Origin: an uncultured Jannaschia sp.
Lineage (GTDB): Bacteria; Pseudomonadota; Alphaproteobacteria; Rhodobacterales; Rhodobacteraceae
Length of the DNA: 22,407 nucleotides
Reading direction: 5' to 3'
NCBI GenBank assembly: GCA_937916365.1
Contig: CALFSY010000138.1
Span: 1 to 22,407 of the forward strand
Shown: positions 15,008 through 22,407 of the stretch, piece after piece
Layout of the letters: each line of letters opens with the position of its first letter
Numbering within the stretch: the first letter of the stretch is position 1
Notes under the pieces: generated by a model
The model's input: the letters and a program-made list of their open reading frames with translations, nothing else
The model's database searches: none
What the model was told of the DNA's origin: nothing
Translations under genes and position numbers: made by a program

Positions 15008-15988
15008 TTACCATCGCAACACGGCCGCCCCCCAGACCAAGCCGCCGCCAATCGCCTCAATCACCAAAAGATCGCCGATTTTGATTTGGCCCTGGGCAAC
15101 GCCCACAGATAGGGCCAGCGGAATGGATGCGGCGGATGTATTGCCGTGATTGTGGACAGTGACGATCACCCGGTCCATACCAATACCCATTTTCTGGGCG
15201 GTGCGTGTGATGATGCGCAGATTGGCCTGATGGGGCACAACCCATGTCACATCTGTGGGCCCAAGGCCCGATTTATCCAACGCTGTATGCGCAGTTTGCG
15301 CCAATTTTTCAACGGCATGGCGGAAAACTTCCTTGCCTTCCATACGTAGGGCGCCGGTGGTTTGCGTGGTTGAAACACCGCCGTCGACATAAAGCAGGTC
15401 ACGATATTGGCCATCGGATTGTAGATCGGTTGCCAAAACCCCGCGATCAGTTGGGGCGCCGGATTCGGTTTGTGCCCCAAGGATCACGGCACCGGCCCCA
15501 TCCCCGAATAAAACGCAGGTGCCCCGATCCGTCCAATCCATGATCCGGCTAAACGTTTCTGCGCCAATGACCATGATTTTGTTGGCTTGGCCCGAAACGA
15601 TCAACGCATTGGCATTGGCCAGTGCGTATACAAATCCGGCGCACACCGCCTGCACATCAAATGCAAACCCCCGCCGCATTTCCAATCCGGCCTGCACCAT
15701 TGATGCCGTGGACGGAAAGGTCAGGTCCGGGGTCGACGTTGCCACAATAATGGCGTCCAAGTCGGATGGGTTAAGCCCGGCATGATCCAACGCGGCCTTG
15801 CCCGCGGCAATCGCCATTTGGCTGGTGGTTTCGTTTGGGGCCGCGAAATGGCGACGTTCGATGCCCGATCGCGCCCGTATCCATTCATCCGAGGTGTCGA
15901 GCATGCTTTCAAACTCGGTATTTTCCACCACACGGGCGGGCAGGTAATGGCCGACACCGATGGGAACGGCCCGAACCTTGGATGTCAT
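15008..15988 (-). CDS. fabH: Beta-ketoacyl-ACP synthase III
   Basis: FabH condenses acetyl-CoA with malonyl-ACP to begin fatty-acid synthesis. The 326-residue protein has the thiolase fold with catalytic C116 (VQAVCAGFVYAL), H253 (VPHQANLRII) and N283 (HNHGNTSAASIPLAL), and ends in the typical GGGLVWGAAVLRW. GAGGAA precedes the ATG at correct spacing inside the end of plsX. The start overlaps the plsX stop by four bases (ATGA), so the two genes are translationally coupled. Confidence 0.97.
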   Translation of the reverse strand: MTSKVRAVPIGVGHYLPARVVENTEFESMLDTSDEWIRARSGIERRHFAAPNETTSQMAIAAGKAALDHAGLNPSDLDAIIVATSTPDLTFPSTASMVQAGLEMRRGFAFDVQAVCAGFVYALANANALIVSGQANKIMVIGAETFSRIMDWTDRGTCVLFGDGAGAVILGAQTESGAPTDRGVLATDLQSDGQYRDLLYVDGGVSTTQTTGALRMEGKEVFRHAVEKLAQTAHTALDKSGLGPTDVTWVVPHQANLRIITRTAQKMGIGMDRVIVTVHNHGNTSAASIPLALSVGVAQGQIKIGDLLVIEAIGGGLVWGAAVLRW

Positions 15989-17112
15989 GCGCGCGCTTCC
16001 TCTGATTGTGAATGTGTGGGTGTGTTTGTGGTCAATTCTGCCTTGGCAATGTTGTCTGAGATTTTTTGTGTAAAACCTTTGGCCGTCAAGCGGGCGGCCA
16101 AATCTATGGCCGCCGATACCCCGGTTGCATCCGCCGCCCCGTGTGATTTGACCACTGTACCATTTAGCCCCAAAAAAATGCCCCCGTTTATCCGGCGTGG
16201 ATCGGTCAGCGCAGACAATCGCCGCAGCGGGGCGCGCACCAAAAATGCCGCGAATCGGGACAATAGCGAATGATCGAATGTGTCTTTTAATAACCCGTGG
16301 ATCAACTGTGCGGTGCCTTCGCCGGTTTTTAGGGCTACATTGCCGGTAAATCCGTCGGTGACAATCACGTTTAGGTCTGCGGCAGGCAAATCACCCCCTT
16401 CGACAAAACCGGCAAAATCAAAATCAGCCGCGGCGCCAAGTCGTTCGATCAATTCGGCGGCATATTTAATCTGCGCGCGGCCTTTATGATCTTCGCGCCC
16501 TACGTTCAGCAAACCCACACGTGGTTTTTCCACCCCAAGCCCGTTGCGCGCATAGCTTGCCCCCATCAGAGCATATTGTAACAAATCCTCGGCGTCGGCA
16601 CGGACATCTGCACCACAATCTAGCATTACATTAAAGCCGTATTCGCCACGCGATGGCCACAGACAAGCGATGGCCGGGCGATTTACACCTTTGATTTTAT
16701 GGAGTTGAAGAATCGAAATGGCCATCAAGGCGCCGGTGTTTCCGCAGCTTACAACCGCCTGTGCCTGACCATGGCGCACAGTTTCAATGGCGCCCCACAT
16801 GGATGTGCCTTCGGCATTGCGTATGGCTTGCGATGGTTTTGCATCCATCGTGATAACATCGGTGGTGTGGCGGATGTCGCAGAGTGTGGTCAAGTTGCGC
16901 TGTTGTGCAATCAAATGTTCTAAAGTTGGCCGATCACCATGAACGATAAACCGTAGATCATTGTTTTTGCGAACAGATCTTGCCATACCGGCCACAACGA
17001 CTGCGGGGCCGAAATCGCCGCCCATCGCATCTATTGAAAGAACGGCGGCAGGGGGCATAGTGGCCCTGGCCGGTGTCACGTTGTGTCGCGTTCCTTGGTC
17101 CTGACGCAACAC
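15985..17112 (-). CDS. plsX: Acyl-ACP:phosphate acyltransferase
   Basis: PlsX makes acyl phosphate from acyl-ACP, the donor for PlsY in phosphatidate synthesis, at the inner face of the membrane. The protein shows AVLSIDAMGGDFGP, DAKPSQAIRNAEGTSMW, VSCGNTGALMA, RPAIACLWPS, GLLNVGREDHKG, VTDGFTGNVALKTGEG and GGIFLGLNGTVVKSHG. The start is uncertain. GTG at 17112 gives 375 residues and has a strong AAAAAGGAGA seven bases upstream. The ATG at 17058 matches where the family usually begins and would give 357 residues, but has no good ribosome binding site; a GTG at 17079 is also possible. I keep 17112 on the strength of its Shine-Dalgarno. It overlaps fabH by four bases. Confidence 0.92.
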   Translation of the reverse strand: MLRQDQGTRHNVTPARATMPPAAVLSIDAMGGDFGPAVVVAGMARSVRKNNDLRFIVHGDRPTLEHLIAQQRNLTTLCDIRHTTDVITMDAKPSQAIRNAEGTSMWGAIETVRHGQAQAVVSCGNTGALMAISILQLHKIKGVNRPAIACLWPSRGEYGFNVMLDCGADVRADAEDLLQYALMGASYARNGLGVEKPRVGLLNVGREDHKGRAQIKYAAELIERLGAAADFDFAGFVEGGDLPAADLNVIVTDGFTGNVALKTGEGTAQLIHGLLKDTFDHSLLSRFAAFLVRAPLRRLSALTDPRRINGGIFLGLNGTVVKSHGAADATGVSAAIDLAARLTAKGFTQKISDNIAKAELTTNTPTHSQSEEARA

Positions 17113-17147
17113 ACGCGGTCTCCTTTTTGTCTTAGCATGTGATACTT

Positions 17148-17171
17148 GGGAAAAGGCAGGCTATATTTCCC
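17148..17171 (-). promoter_or_regulatory. Hairpin between rpmF and plsX
   Basis: GGGAAA and TTTCCC (17148-17153 and 17166-17171) form a six-base inverted repeat with a 12-base loop, about 20 bases upstream of the plsX ribosome binding site. It could adjust read-through or stability between the ribosomal and lipid genes. The loop is large and the stem short, so the call is weak. Confidence 0.25.
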
Positions 17172-17227
17172 TAGATGTGTGATAACCCAATATCTTAGGT
17201 TTAGTGTGCGTAAAACACCTTTGCGGT

Positions 17228-17434
17228 TTAGGCCGCATCCTCTTCAAGGTCTATTTCATTCGTTTGCGCGATAACTTCACGATCATTATAGAAGCCACAT
17301 GATGGGCATACGTGGTGCGGGCGTTTTAATTCCCCACACGCAGGGCATTCGCCGGGGTTTGATCCACCCAGCGCGTCGTGGGCGCGCCGCATATTGCGAC
17401 GGGACCGCGTTACGCGATTTTGGGGAACAGCCAT
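17228..17434 (-). CDS. rpmF: Ribosomal protein bL32
   Basis: The 68-residue protein begins MAVPQNRVTRSRRNMRRAHD, as L32 does, and carries a zinc ribbon with C30, C33, C43 and C46 (ECPACG and VCPSCG). It is therefore the zinc-binding form. It ends in an acidic tail (DLEEDAA). GAGG lies 7-11 bases ahead of the ATG. It sits between yceD and plsX, the arrangement conserved in many bacteria. A 23-base palindrome lies just upstream (17454-17476). Confidence 0.98.
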   Translation of the reverse strand: MAVPQNRVTRSRRNMRRAHDALGGSNPGECPACGELKRPHHVCPSCGFYNDREVIAQTNEIDLEEDAA

Positions 17435-17453
17435 GTATCAACCTCAATGTTTA

Positions 17454-17476
17454 GGGGGCATGATTATCATGGCCCC
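17454..17476. promoter_or_regulatory. Near-perfect palindrome directly ahead of rpmF
   Basis: Two 11-base arms, GGGGGCATGAT and ATCATGGCCCC, flank a single central base. They are inverted copies with one mismatch pair. The inner edge lies 20 bases before the rpmF ATG, immediately upstream of its ribosome binding site. It could be an operator or, as RNA, a short leader hairpin with an impractically small loop unless the central pairs open. The rest of the 254-base gap up to yceD shows no other clear element. Confidence 0.45.
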
Positions 17477-17688
17477 AGTCGTTTCGCATATCATGCAACG
17501 TTATCGTATGTCACGCACATTACCCATAGCAGGGTCACCGGATCAGCCATACGTAAATATCGGCGCAACTTTACGCTAAAACACGATGCAAAGGACAGAG
17601 ACGGATACATACCTTGATTCTAAGTATTCGCAAGTCTTTTCATGCGCAACGACGACAATGCAATGCCACACAATCAAACCAGATAAAA

Positions 17689-18246
17689 TTATTCCCCCTG
17701 GTCGTCTGGGTTTGAGGGGGGGGTGATTTTATCACGTATAGTGACCAATCCAGCCAGTGGTTTGGCCGCAGCGTCCGTCATGGCGGGTATTCCGGGGGGA
17801 CCGAAATAATGTGTTGTCAATTCCGCGTTCACCGCCCGGGGGTAAGGCGGGATGGATAACGCCAACGCCTCTTCCATCACGACATTAAGATCGAGCGCGG
17901 GCGGCAGCGGGTCTTGTGTGTCGTCTTGTGGCATTTCGACCTCACCGCCATGTGCGATGTCATAGTCTGCGACATAGCGGCGGACAATCTGTTGATTGAT
18001 ACGGGTGGTTACGGGTGCTAGGGTCGCAACACAAGGCTGCACCACTGTTGCGCTTAATTGTGCCTGCAGGCGCCAATCATGTGCGTTTTCTGGAATAAGC
18101 TGCCCCTCAAACCGTAGTTTTCGGAGCGTACTTAACCCAAGATTTTGTGAAATGGCGGCACGGGCCGTGTCTGTGGGAATTATGGTAAAGGATGCCGTCT
18201 GCGCGCGGGGCAATCGGGCTAGGGCAATGATATTTTCCGTGGGCAT
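17689..18246 (-). CDS. yceD: YceD family protein (DUF177)
   Basis: The 185-residue protein has the DUF177 core: LRKLRFEGQLIPE, then LQAQLSATVVQPCVATLAPV with the conserved Cys, an acidic stretch (EMPQDDTQD), and the DLNVVMEEALALSIPPYPR block. It is encoded upstream of rpmF as in most bacteria; family members have been tied to 23S rRNA and L32 metabolism. The ATG at 18246 is chosen because AAGGTG is spaced for it. A GTG at 18258 would add four residues without a ribosome binding site. It is separated from rpmF by 254 bases, longer than usual for this pair. It is divergent from clpB. Confidence 0.88.
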   Translation of the reverse strand: MPTENIIALARLPRAQTASFTIIPTDTARAAISQNLGLSTLRKLRFEGQLIPENAHDWRLQAQLSATVVQPCVATLAPVTTRINQQIVRRYVADYDIAHGGEVEMPQDDTQDPLPPALDLNVVMEEALALSIPPYPRAVNAELTTHYFGPPGIPAMTDAAAKPLAGLVTIRDKITPPSNPDDQGE

Positions 18247-18273
18247 TGGGAATGGCACCTTTGCTTCGCTTTG

Positions 18274-18302
18274 ATTGTATTTCGTTGATATTTGGAGGCG
18301 AA
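18274..18302 (-). promoter_or_regulatory. Candidate promoter for yceD
   Basis: On the minus strand TTCGCC (18297-18302) and TACAAT (18274-18279) are 17 bases apart. The -10 is a five-of-six match and the -35 is poor. The implied transcript would start about 20 bases ahead of yceD. Confidence 0.3.
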
Positions 18303-18426
18303 ATCAAGGGGTGGGCGAATAATCTTTGTTGATTATGTAACCAATGTTTGGGTGGGATTATCGTGTTGTAATAAAGATGGGGCGATCAATCCGTTCCCGC
18401 ACACCCACCATCAAAACGGCAGTAAT

Positions 18427-18456
18427 CTTGCGCAACGCCTGTTGCTTTCCCACATA
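18427..18456 (+). promoter_or_regulatory. Possible heat-shock (RpoH-type) promoter for clpB
   Basis: CTTGCG (18427-18432) is followed after 16 bases by CCCACATA (18449-18456), resembling the CTTGAA / CCCCATxT pattern of sigma32 promoters. The start point would be near 18463, giving a leader of about 70 bases. clpB is a classical RpoH target. The match is by eye and the -10 is imperfect. Confidence 0.35.
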
Positions 18457-18464
18457 GTAATCAG

Positions 18465-18516
18465 AGGTCTGCACCTGCGATATGCCGATTTTCGGGTGTC
18501 GCCATCGCAGACGCTT
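18465..18516 (+). promoter_or_regulatory. Foldable clpB leader
   Basis: GTCTG (18467-18471) plus CGAT (18478-18481) pair with ATCG (18504-18507) plus CAGAC (18508-18512), leaving a six-base bulge on one side. Inside the loop CCGA-TTT-TCGG (18485-18495) forms a second small hairpin. The structure ends about ten bases before the clpB ribosome binding site (AAAGGAGAG, 18521-18529). It may influence stability or translation of the heat-shock mRNA. Confidence 0.35.
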
Positions 18517-18534
18517 ATGAAAAGGAGAGATGCA

Positions 18535-21150
18535 ATGAACTTGGAAAAGTTCACAGATCGGGCTCGTGGTTTTCTACAGGCCGCGCAAACCATCGCACAA
18601 CGTGAAGATCACCAAGCGTTAACCCCCGAACATCTGTTGAAAGCCTTGCTTGACGACGATCAAGGGTTGGCCGCCAATCTGATTGCCCGCGCCGGCGGTG
18701 CGCCGGAGCGTGTGTTAGAGGCCGTTGATACTGCATTGGCAAAACTGCCCAAGGTTACCGGCAGTGCAGGGCAAATATATCTGGATAACCAAACCGCAAA
18801 GGTTTTGGATGAGGCCGAAAAGTTGGCCCAAAAATCCGGTGACAGTTTTGTCGCCGTTGAACGGATGCTAACCGCATTGGCCATGGTCAAAAGCGAGGCG
18901 CGGGGCGCGTTGGCCGCCGGGGCGGTTAATGCCCAGGCGTTGAACGCCGCCATCAACGATTTGCGCAAAGGCCGCACCGCCGATACCGCCACCGCCGAAG
19001 AGGGCTATGATGCGCTGAAAAGATACGCCAGCGATTTAACCGCCGCCGCGCGTGACGGCAAGATCGACCCGATCATCGGCCGGGATGAGGAAATCCGCCG
19101 CGCGATGCAGGTGCTGTCGCGGCGCACCAAAAATAACCCCGTGCTGATCGGGGAACCTGGTGTTGGCAAAACCGCGATTGCCGAAGGGCTGGCCCTGCGC
19201 ATCGTGAATGGCGATGTGCCCGAATCGCTGCGCAATAAAACGTTAATGGCGCTGGATATGGGCGCGTTGATCGCGGGTGCAAAATATCGCGGCGAATTTG
19301 AAGAACGCCTCAAGGCTGTTTTGGGCGAAATTACCGCCGCGGCGGGGGAAATCATCCTGTTCATTGATGAAATGCACACGTTGGTAGGTGCGGGTAAAAC
19401 CGACGGGGCGATGGATGCCGCCAACCTAATCAAACCGGCCTTGGCAAGGGGGGAGCTGCACTGTGTTGGCGCCACCACGCTGGATGAATACCGCAAATAC
19501 GTGGAAAAAGACGCAGCCCTGGCGCGGCGGTTTCAACCCTTGATGGTCGAGGAACCCACGGTTGAGGATTCGGTTTCCATCCTACGTGGCATCAAGGAAA
19601 AGTATGAGCTTCACCACGGGGTGCGCATTTCCGATGCGGCGTTGGTGGCGGCGGCCACATTGTCGCACCGCTATATCACAGATCGGTTTTTGCCGGACAA
19701 GGCGATTGATTTGATGGACGAGGCGGCCAGCCGCCTGCGGATGCAGGTGGATAGCAAACCCGAGGAATTGGATGCGCTCGACCGGCACATCCTGCAACTG
19801 CAAATTGAGGCCGAGGCCTTGAAGAAAGAGGATGACGCCGCCAGCAGAGACCGATTGGACAAGTTGGAACGTGAGCTTTCGGACATGCAACAGCATTCGG
19901 CCGAAATGACGGCAAAGTGGCAGGCCGATCGCGACAAATTGGATGCCGCGCGGGGCCTCAAAGAAAGGCTGGACCAAGCGCGCGCAGAGTTAGATCAGGC
20001 CAAGCGGCAGGGCGATTTGGCCAAGGCCGGTGAGCTGTCATATGGCGTTATTCCGCAGCTTGAGCGTGATTTGGCCCAAACCGAAAACCAAGACGACGAC
20101 GTGATGGTGGAAGAGGCCGTGCGCCCCGACCAAATCGCCGCGGTCGTCGAACGCTGGACGGGCATTCCAACATCGAAAATGTTGGAGGGGGAGCGTGAAA
20201 AGCTCCTCCGGATGGAGGAGGAACTGGGCAAACGTGTCGTGGGGCAAACTGCGGCGGTGTCCGCCGTCAGCCGCGCCGTGCGCCGTGCGCGCGCCGGGTT
20301 GCAGGATGAAAATCGCCCCCTAGGGTCGTTCCTATTCCTTGGCCCCACCGGCGTGGGTAAAACCGAGCTGACCAAAGCCTTGGCCGAATACCTGTTCGAT
20401 GACGATCAGGCCATGGTGCGCATTGATATGTCCGAGTTCATGGAAAAGCACGCCGTTGCACGGCTGATCGGTGCCCCCCCGGGGTATGTGGGTTATGACG
20501 AAGGTGGTGTGTTGACCGAGGCCGTGCGCCGCCGCCCCTATCAGGTGATTTTGTTTGATGAGGTCGAAAAAGCCCACCCAGAGGTGTTTAATGTGCTGTT
20601 GCAGGTTTTGGATGATGGCATTTTGACGGATGGCCAGGGCCGCACGGTTGATTTCAAACAAACGTTGATTGTTCTCACCTCAAACCTAGGGTCGCAAGCG
20701 CTTAGCCAACTGCCCGACGGCGCAGATGCCGCACAGGCCAAACGTGATGTGATGGATGCCGTGCGCGCCCATTTCCGGCCCGAATTTTTGAACCGATTGG
20801 ACGATATGATCGTGTTTGATCGGCTGTCGCGGGCCGATATGGATGGGATTGTGCGCATTCAACTGGCGGGGCTGGAGCACCGGTTGGCGGCCCGCAATAT
20901 CACGCTTGATCTGGGGCCTGACGCGCGCACGTGGTTGGCTGACGAAGGGTATGATCCGGTGTTTGGGGCCCGCCCCTTAAAGCGCGTGATCCAACGCAGC
21001 TTGCAAGACCCGTTGGCCGAAATGATTTTGTCCGGCGACATCACCGATGATGGTGTTGTGCCCGTTGATGTGGGGGCCGATGGGTTGATCGTGGGCAATC
21101 GGTTGGCCACATCAAATCGCAGCAAGCCCGATGATGCGGTTGTGCATTAG
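18535..21150 (+). CDS. clpB: ATP-dependent chaperone ClpB
   Basis: ClpB is a hexameric AAA+ disaggregase that rescues aggregated proteins with DnaK. The 871-residue protein has an N-terminal Clp repeat domain (about 1-150), NBD1 with Walker A GEPGVGKT at 206-213, a coiled-coil middle domain (about 400-525, rich in Glu/Lys/Leu, VDSKPEELDALDR onward), and NBD2 with Walker A GPTGVGKT at 603-610 and Walker B VILFDEVEKAHPEV. APPGYVGYDEGG is the NBD2 pore loop. The presence of the middle domain separates it from ClpA. The frame is open upstream to 18292, but AAAGGAGAG at 18521-18529 and the conserved MNLEKFTDRARGFLQ fix the ATG at 18535. Confidence 0.98.
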   Translation: MNLEKFTDRARGFLQAAQTIAQREDHQALTPEHLLKALLDDDQGLAANLIARAGGAPERVLEAVDTALAKLPKVTGSAGQIYLDNQTAKVLDEAEKLAQKSGDSFVAVERMLTALAMVKSEARGALAAGAVNAQALNAAINDLRKGRTADTATAEEGYDALKRYASDLTAAARDGKIDPIIGRDEEIRRAMQVLSRRTKNNPVLIGEPGVGKTAIAEGLALRIVNGDVPESLRNKTLMALDMGALIAGAKYRGEFEERLKAVLGEITAAAGEIILFIDEMHTLVGAGKTDGAMDAANLIKPALARGELHCVGATTLDEYRKYVEKDAALARRFQPLMVEEPTVEDSVSILRGIKEKYELHHGVRISDAALVAAATLSHRYITDRFLPDKAIDLMDEAASRLRMQVDSKPEELDALDRHILQLQIEAEALKKEDDAASRDRLDKLERELSDMQQHSAEMTAKWQADRDKLDAARGLKERLDQARAELDQAKRQGDLAKAGELSYGVIPQLERDLAQTENQDDDVMVEEAVRPDQIAAVVERWTGIPTSKMLEGEREKLLRMEEELGKRVVGQTAAVSAVSRAVRRARAGLQDENRPLGSFLFLGPTGVGKTELTKALAEYLFDDDQAMVRIDMSEFMEKHAVARLIGAPPGYVGYDEGGVLTEAVRRRPYQVILFDEVEKAHPEVFNVLLQVLDDGILTDGQGRTVDFKQTLIVLTSNLGSQALSQLPDGADAAQAKRDVMDAVRAHFRPEFLNRLDDMIVFDRLSRADMDGIVRIQLAGLEHRLAARNITLDLGPDARTWLADEGYDPVFGARPLKRVIQRSLQDPLAEMILSGDITDDGVVPVDVGADGLIVGNRLATSNRSKPDDAVVH

Positions 21151-21165
21151 ACGGAGACGAGATTA

Positions 21166-21202
21166 CGAAACACCTTTGGTGATAAAACCCAAGGGTGTTT
21201 CG
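21166..21202 (+). terminator. Strong hairpin downstream of clpB
   Basis: A 14-base stem, CGAAACACCTTTGG (21166-21179) with its complement ending at 21202, includes one G-U pair and encloses a loop of about nine bases. It starts 16 bases after the clpB stop. No T-run follows (GCCCCCGTC), so it may be a processing or stabilising 3' end rather than a classical intrinsic terminator. Confidence 0.6.
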
Positions 21203-21275
21203 CCCCCGTCAATGGAATGCAGTGCGCCTATAATTTAGGCTAAGTTTCTGTGATTAAAATCTATTTTATGTCCCT

Positions 21276-21385
21276 ATACCGATTTTGAACGGTATCATAA
21301 AGCGATACTGTCTTAACACAATCGTTATACTTTGTATCATTATGTTGGCGGTTGATTGTTTTTCACTTACAATAACAGGTGAAAA
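21276..21385 (+). promoter_or_regulatory. AT-rich control region of msrP with two inverted repeats
   Basis: This part of the clpB-msrP gap is markedly AT-rich compared with its surroundings. It holds ATACCG (21276-21281) with CGGTAT (21290-21295), and TTTTCAC (21360-21366) with GTGAAAA (21379-21385). The second ends 18 bases before the msrP start, just ahead of its AGGGGG ribosome binding site, where a repressor or a leader hairpin could act. I see no confident -35/-10 pair. Confidence 0.35.
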
Positions 21386-21403
21386 TAACCATAGGGGGCT
21401 CCA

Positions 21404-22315
21404 ATGGCCTATCGCTACAAATCACCTTTGACACAAGATGACATTACGCCAAAGGCGATTTACCTTAATCGACGGCAAATTTTTGCCGGGGCAGGGGCGG
21501 CGTTAGGGGCCGGTCTGATTGGCGGTGACGGGCGTGCAGAAACGGCCGAATCGTTAGAGCTAAACACATTCGAAGAAATAACAAACTATAACAATTTCTA
21601 TGAATTTGGAACGGACAAGACCGATCCGGTGCGCCATGCCCATCAGTTAACCACATCACCTTGGGCCGTTGAAATCGACGGGTTGGTCGATAATCCCGGC
21701 ACGTATTCAATCGAAGACATCGTGCAAGACATGACGATTGAGGAACGTATCTATCGTTTGCGGTGTGTTGAGGCTTGGTCGATGGTTATTCCGTGGAACG
21801 GGTTTGAATTGGCCGATTTGCTGGCCCGTGTTGGGGTGCAGGATGGCGCGCGTTATGTTGCCTTTGAAACCGCATTGCGCCCCGATGAAATGCCTGGTGT
21901 GCGTGTGCCCGTGCTTGATTGGCCCTATCGTGAAGGGCTGCGCCTGGACGAAGCAATGCACCCGCTAACGATTTTGGCCACCGGTCTTTATGATGAACCT
22001 ATGCCAAATCAAAACGGCGCCCCGATTCGTTTGGTTGTTCCGTGGAAGTATGGGTTCAAGTCCATCAAAAGTATTGTGCGCATAACCCTGACGGCGGATG
22101 AACCTTATGCAAGCTGGAATCAAAGCAATGCGCGCGAGTATGGTTTTTATTCCAATGTGAACCCCAATGTGAATCATCCACGCTGGAGCCAAGCCACCGA
22201 GCGCCGCATTGGCGGGGGGTTATTTGCCCGCCGCATCCCCACGTTGATGTTTAATGGCTATGAACAAGAGGTGGCGCACCTTTACGAAGGCATGGATTTG
22301 ACGGTGCATTATTAA
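21404..22315 (+). CDS. msrP: Periplasmic methionine sulfoxide reductase, catalytic subunit
   Basis: MsrP (YedY) is a molybdopterin enzyme that repairs oxidised methionine in periplasmic proteins, receiving electrons from the membrane haem protein MsrQ. The 303-residue precursor has a Tat-type signal, LNRRQIFAGAGAALGAG with R23-R24, and likely cleavage near residue 45. The mature part has RLRCVEAWSMVIPW with the molybdenum ligand C121, and PIRLVVPWKYGFKSIKSI, typical of the sulfite-oxidase fold. AGGGGG lies just ahead of the ATG. The next gene begins three bases after the stop and looks like msrQ. Confidence 0.96.
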   Translation: MAYRYKSPLTQDDITPKAIYLNRRQIFAGAGAALGAGLIGGDGRAETAESLELNTFEEITNYNNFYEFGTDKTDPVRHAHQLTTSPWAVEIDGLVDNPGTYSIEDIVQDMTIEERIYRLRCVEAWSMVIPWNGFELADLLARVGVQDGARYVAFETALRPDEMPGVRVPVLDWPYREGLRLDEAMHPLTILATGLYDEPMPNQNGAPIRLVVPWKYGFKSIKSIVRITLTADEPYASWNQSNAREYGFYSNVNPNVNHPRWSQATERRIGGGLFARRIPTLMFNGYEQEVAHLYEGMDLTVHY

Positions 22316-22317
22316 CT

Positions 22318-22407
22318 ATGGCGCGTGCGCGGTCCGAGGCACGTGGGGAAAATTGGCGCGTCGTTGTTAATTCTACGGCGCGAAAAATACCCCCGTGGAC
22401 GCTTTAT
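22318..22407 (+). CDS. msrQ: Probable MsrQ haem-binding membrane subunit, 5' end (truncated by window)
   Basis: An ATG two bases after the msrP stop opens a frame that runs to the window edge (30 codons). The visible end, VNSTARKIPPWTLY, resembles the cytoplasmic N-terminus of MsrQ just before its first membrane helix (arginine pair, Pro-Pro-Trp, then Tyr). MsrQ passes electrons from the quinone pool or flavin reductase to MsrP. The first 15 residues are not typical, and a later start is possible. Assignment rests on context as much as sequence. Confidence 0.6.
   Translation, partial: MARARSEARGENWRVVVNSTARKIPPWTLY

Noticed and set aside
18292..18534. In-frame upstream extension of clpB by 81 codons
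   Set aside because: The extension does not resemble any Clp protein. A strong ribosome binding site and the conserved N-terminus fix the start at 18535.

Overview
The window looks like chromosome of an alphaproteobacterium of the order Rhodobacterales (roseobacter type). This rests on the block yceD-rpmF-plsX-fabH-ihfA, the GST-queG-epimerase-like string, a pentapeptide-repeat protein with a tail familiar from that group, an msrP-msrQ pair, and GC-rich coding sequence with purine-rich ribosome binding sites. No tRNA, rRNA, insertion sequence, CRISPR array or prophage gene was seen. Coding density is high and no gene-free stretch exceeds 300 bases. The largest gaps (about 180-290 bases) lie at 1494-1744, 5892-6074, 10420-10624, 14412-14596, 17435-17688, 18247-18534 and 21151-21403.

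Layout. Bases 2-424 hold the 3' end of a pentapeptide-repeat gene, which converges on an OmpA-domain gene (564-1493, minus). A class II aldolase/adducin-like gene (1745-2470) and mtgA (2538-3257) follow. Then comes a tightly coupled string of GST, queG (TTG start overlapping the GST stop) and an SDR-fold protein (ATGA overlap), ending at 5891.

The most distinctive part is 6075-10419. Four co-directional genes with gaps of 5-11 bases encode clear relatives of the alginate O-acetylation proteins AlgF, AlgI, AlgJ and AlgX. In Pseudomonas these proteins move acetyl groups across the inner membrane and onto alginate in the periplasm. Here no polymerase, epimerase, lyase or export gene lies alongside, so the polysaccharide being acetylated cannot be read from this window. 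The set looks like a stand-alone periplasmic polysaccharide-acetylation cassette. Downstream, after a 205-base gap with its own candidate promoter, edd and eda (10625-13134) encode the two Entner-Doudoroff enzymes.

From 13230 to 18246 the genes run on the minus strand. In transcription order they are yceD, rpmF (L32), plsX, fabH and ihfA, the usual link between ribosomal protein, phospholipid/fatty-acid initiation and a nucleoid protein, followed by pgk. clpB (18535-21150) is divergent from yceD and ends in a strong hairpin. msrP (21404-22315) and the first 30 codons of a probable msrQ close the window; they form the periplasmic methionine-sulfoxide repair system.

Most genes are housekeeping genes of ordinary length. 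The points most worth checking are the acetylation cassette, a near-perfect palindrome just ahead of rpmF, the foldable leader of clpB, the SDR-like protein lacking its catalytic Tyr/Lys, and the aldolase-like protein lacking the usual catalytic acid.
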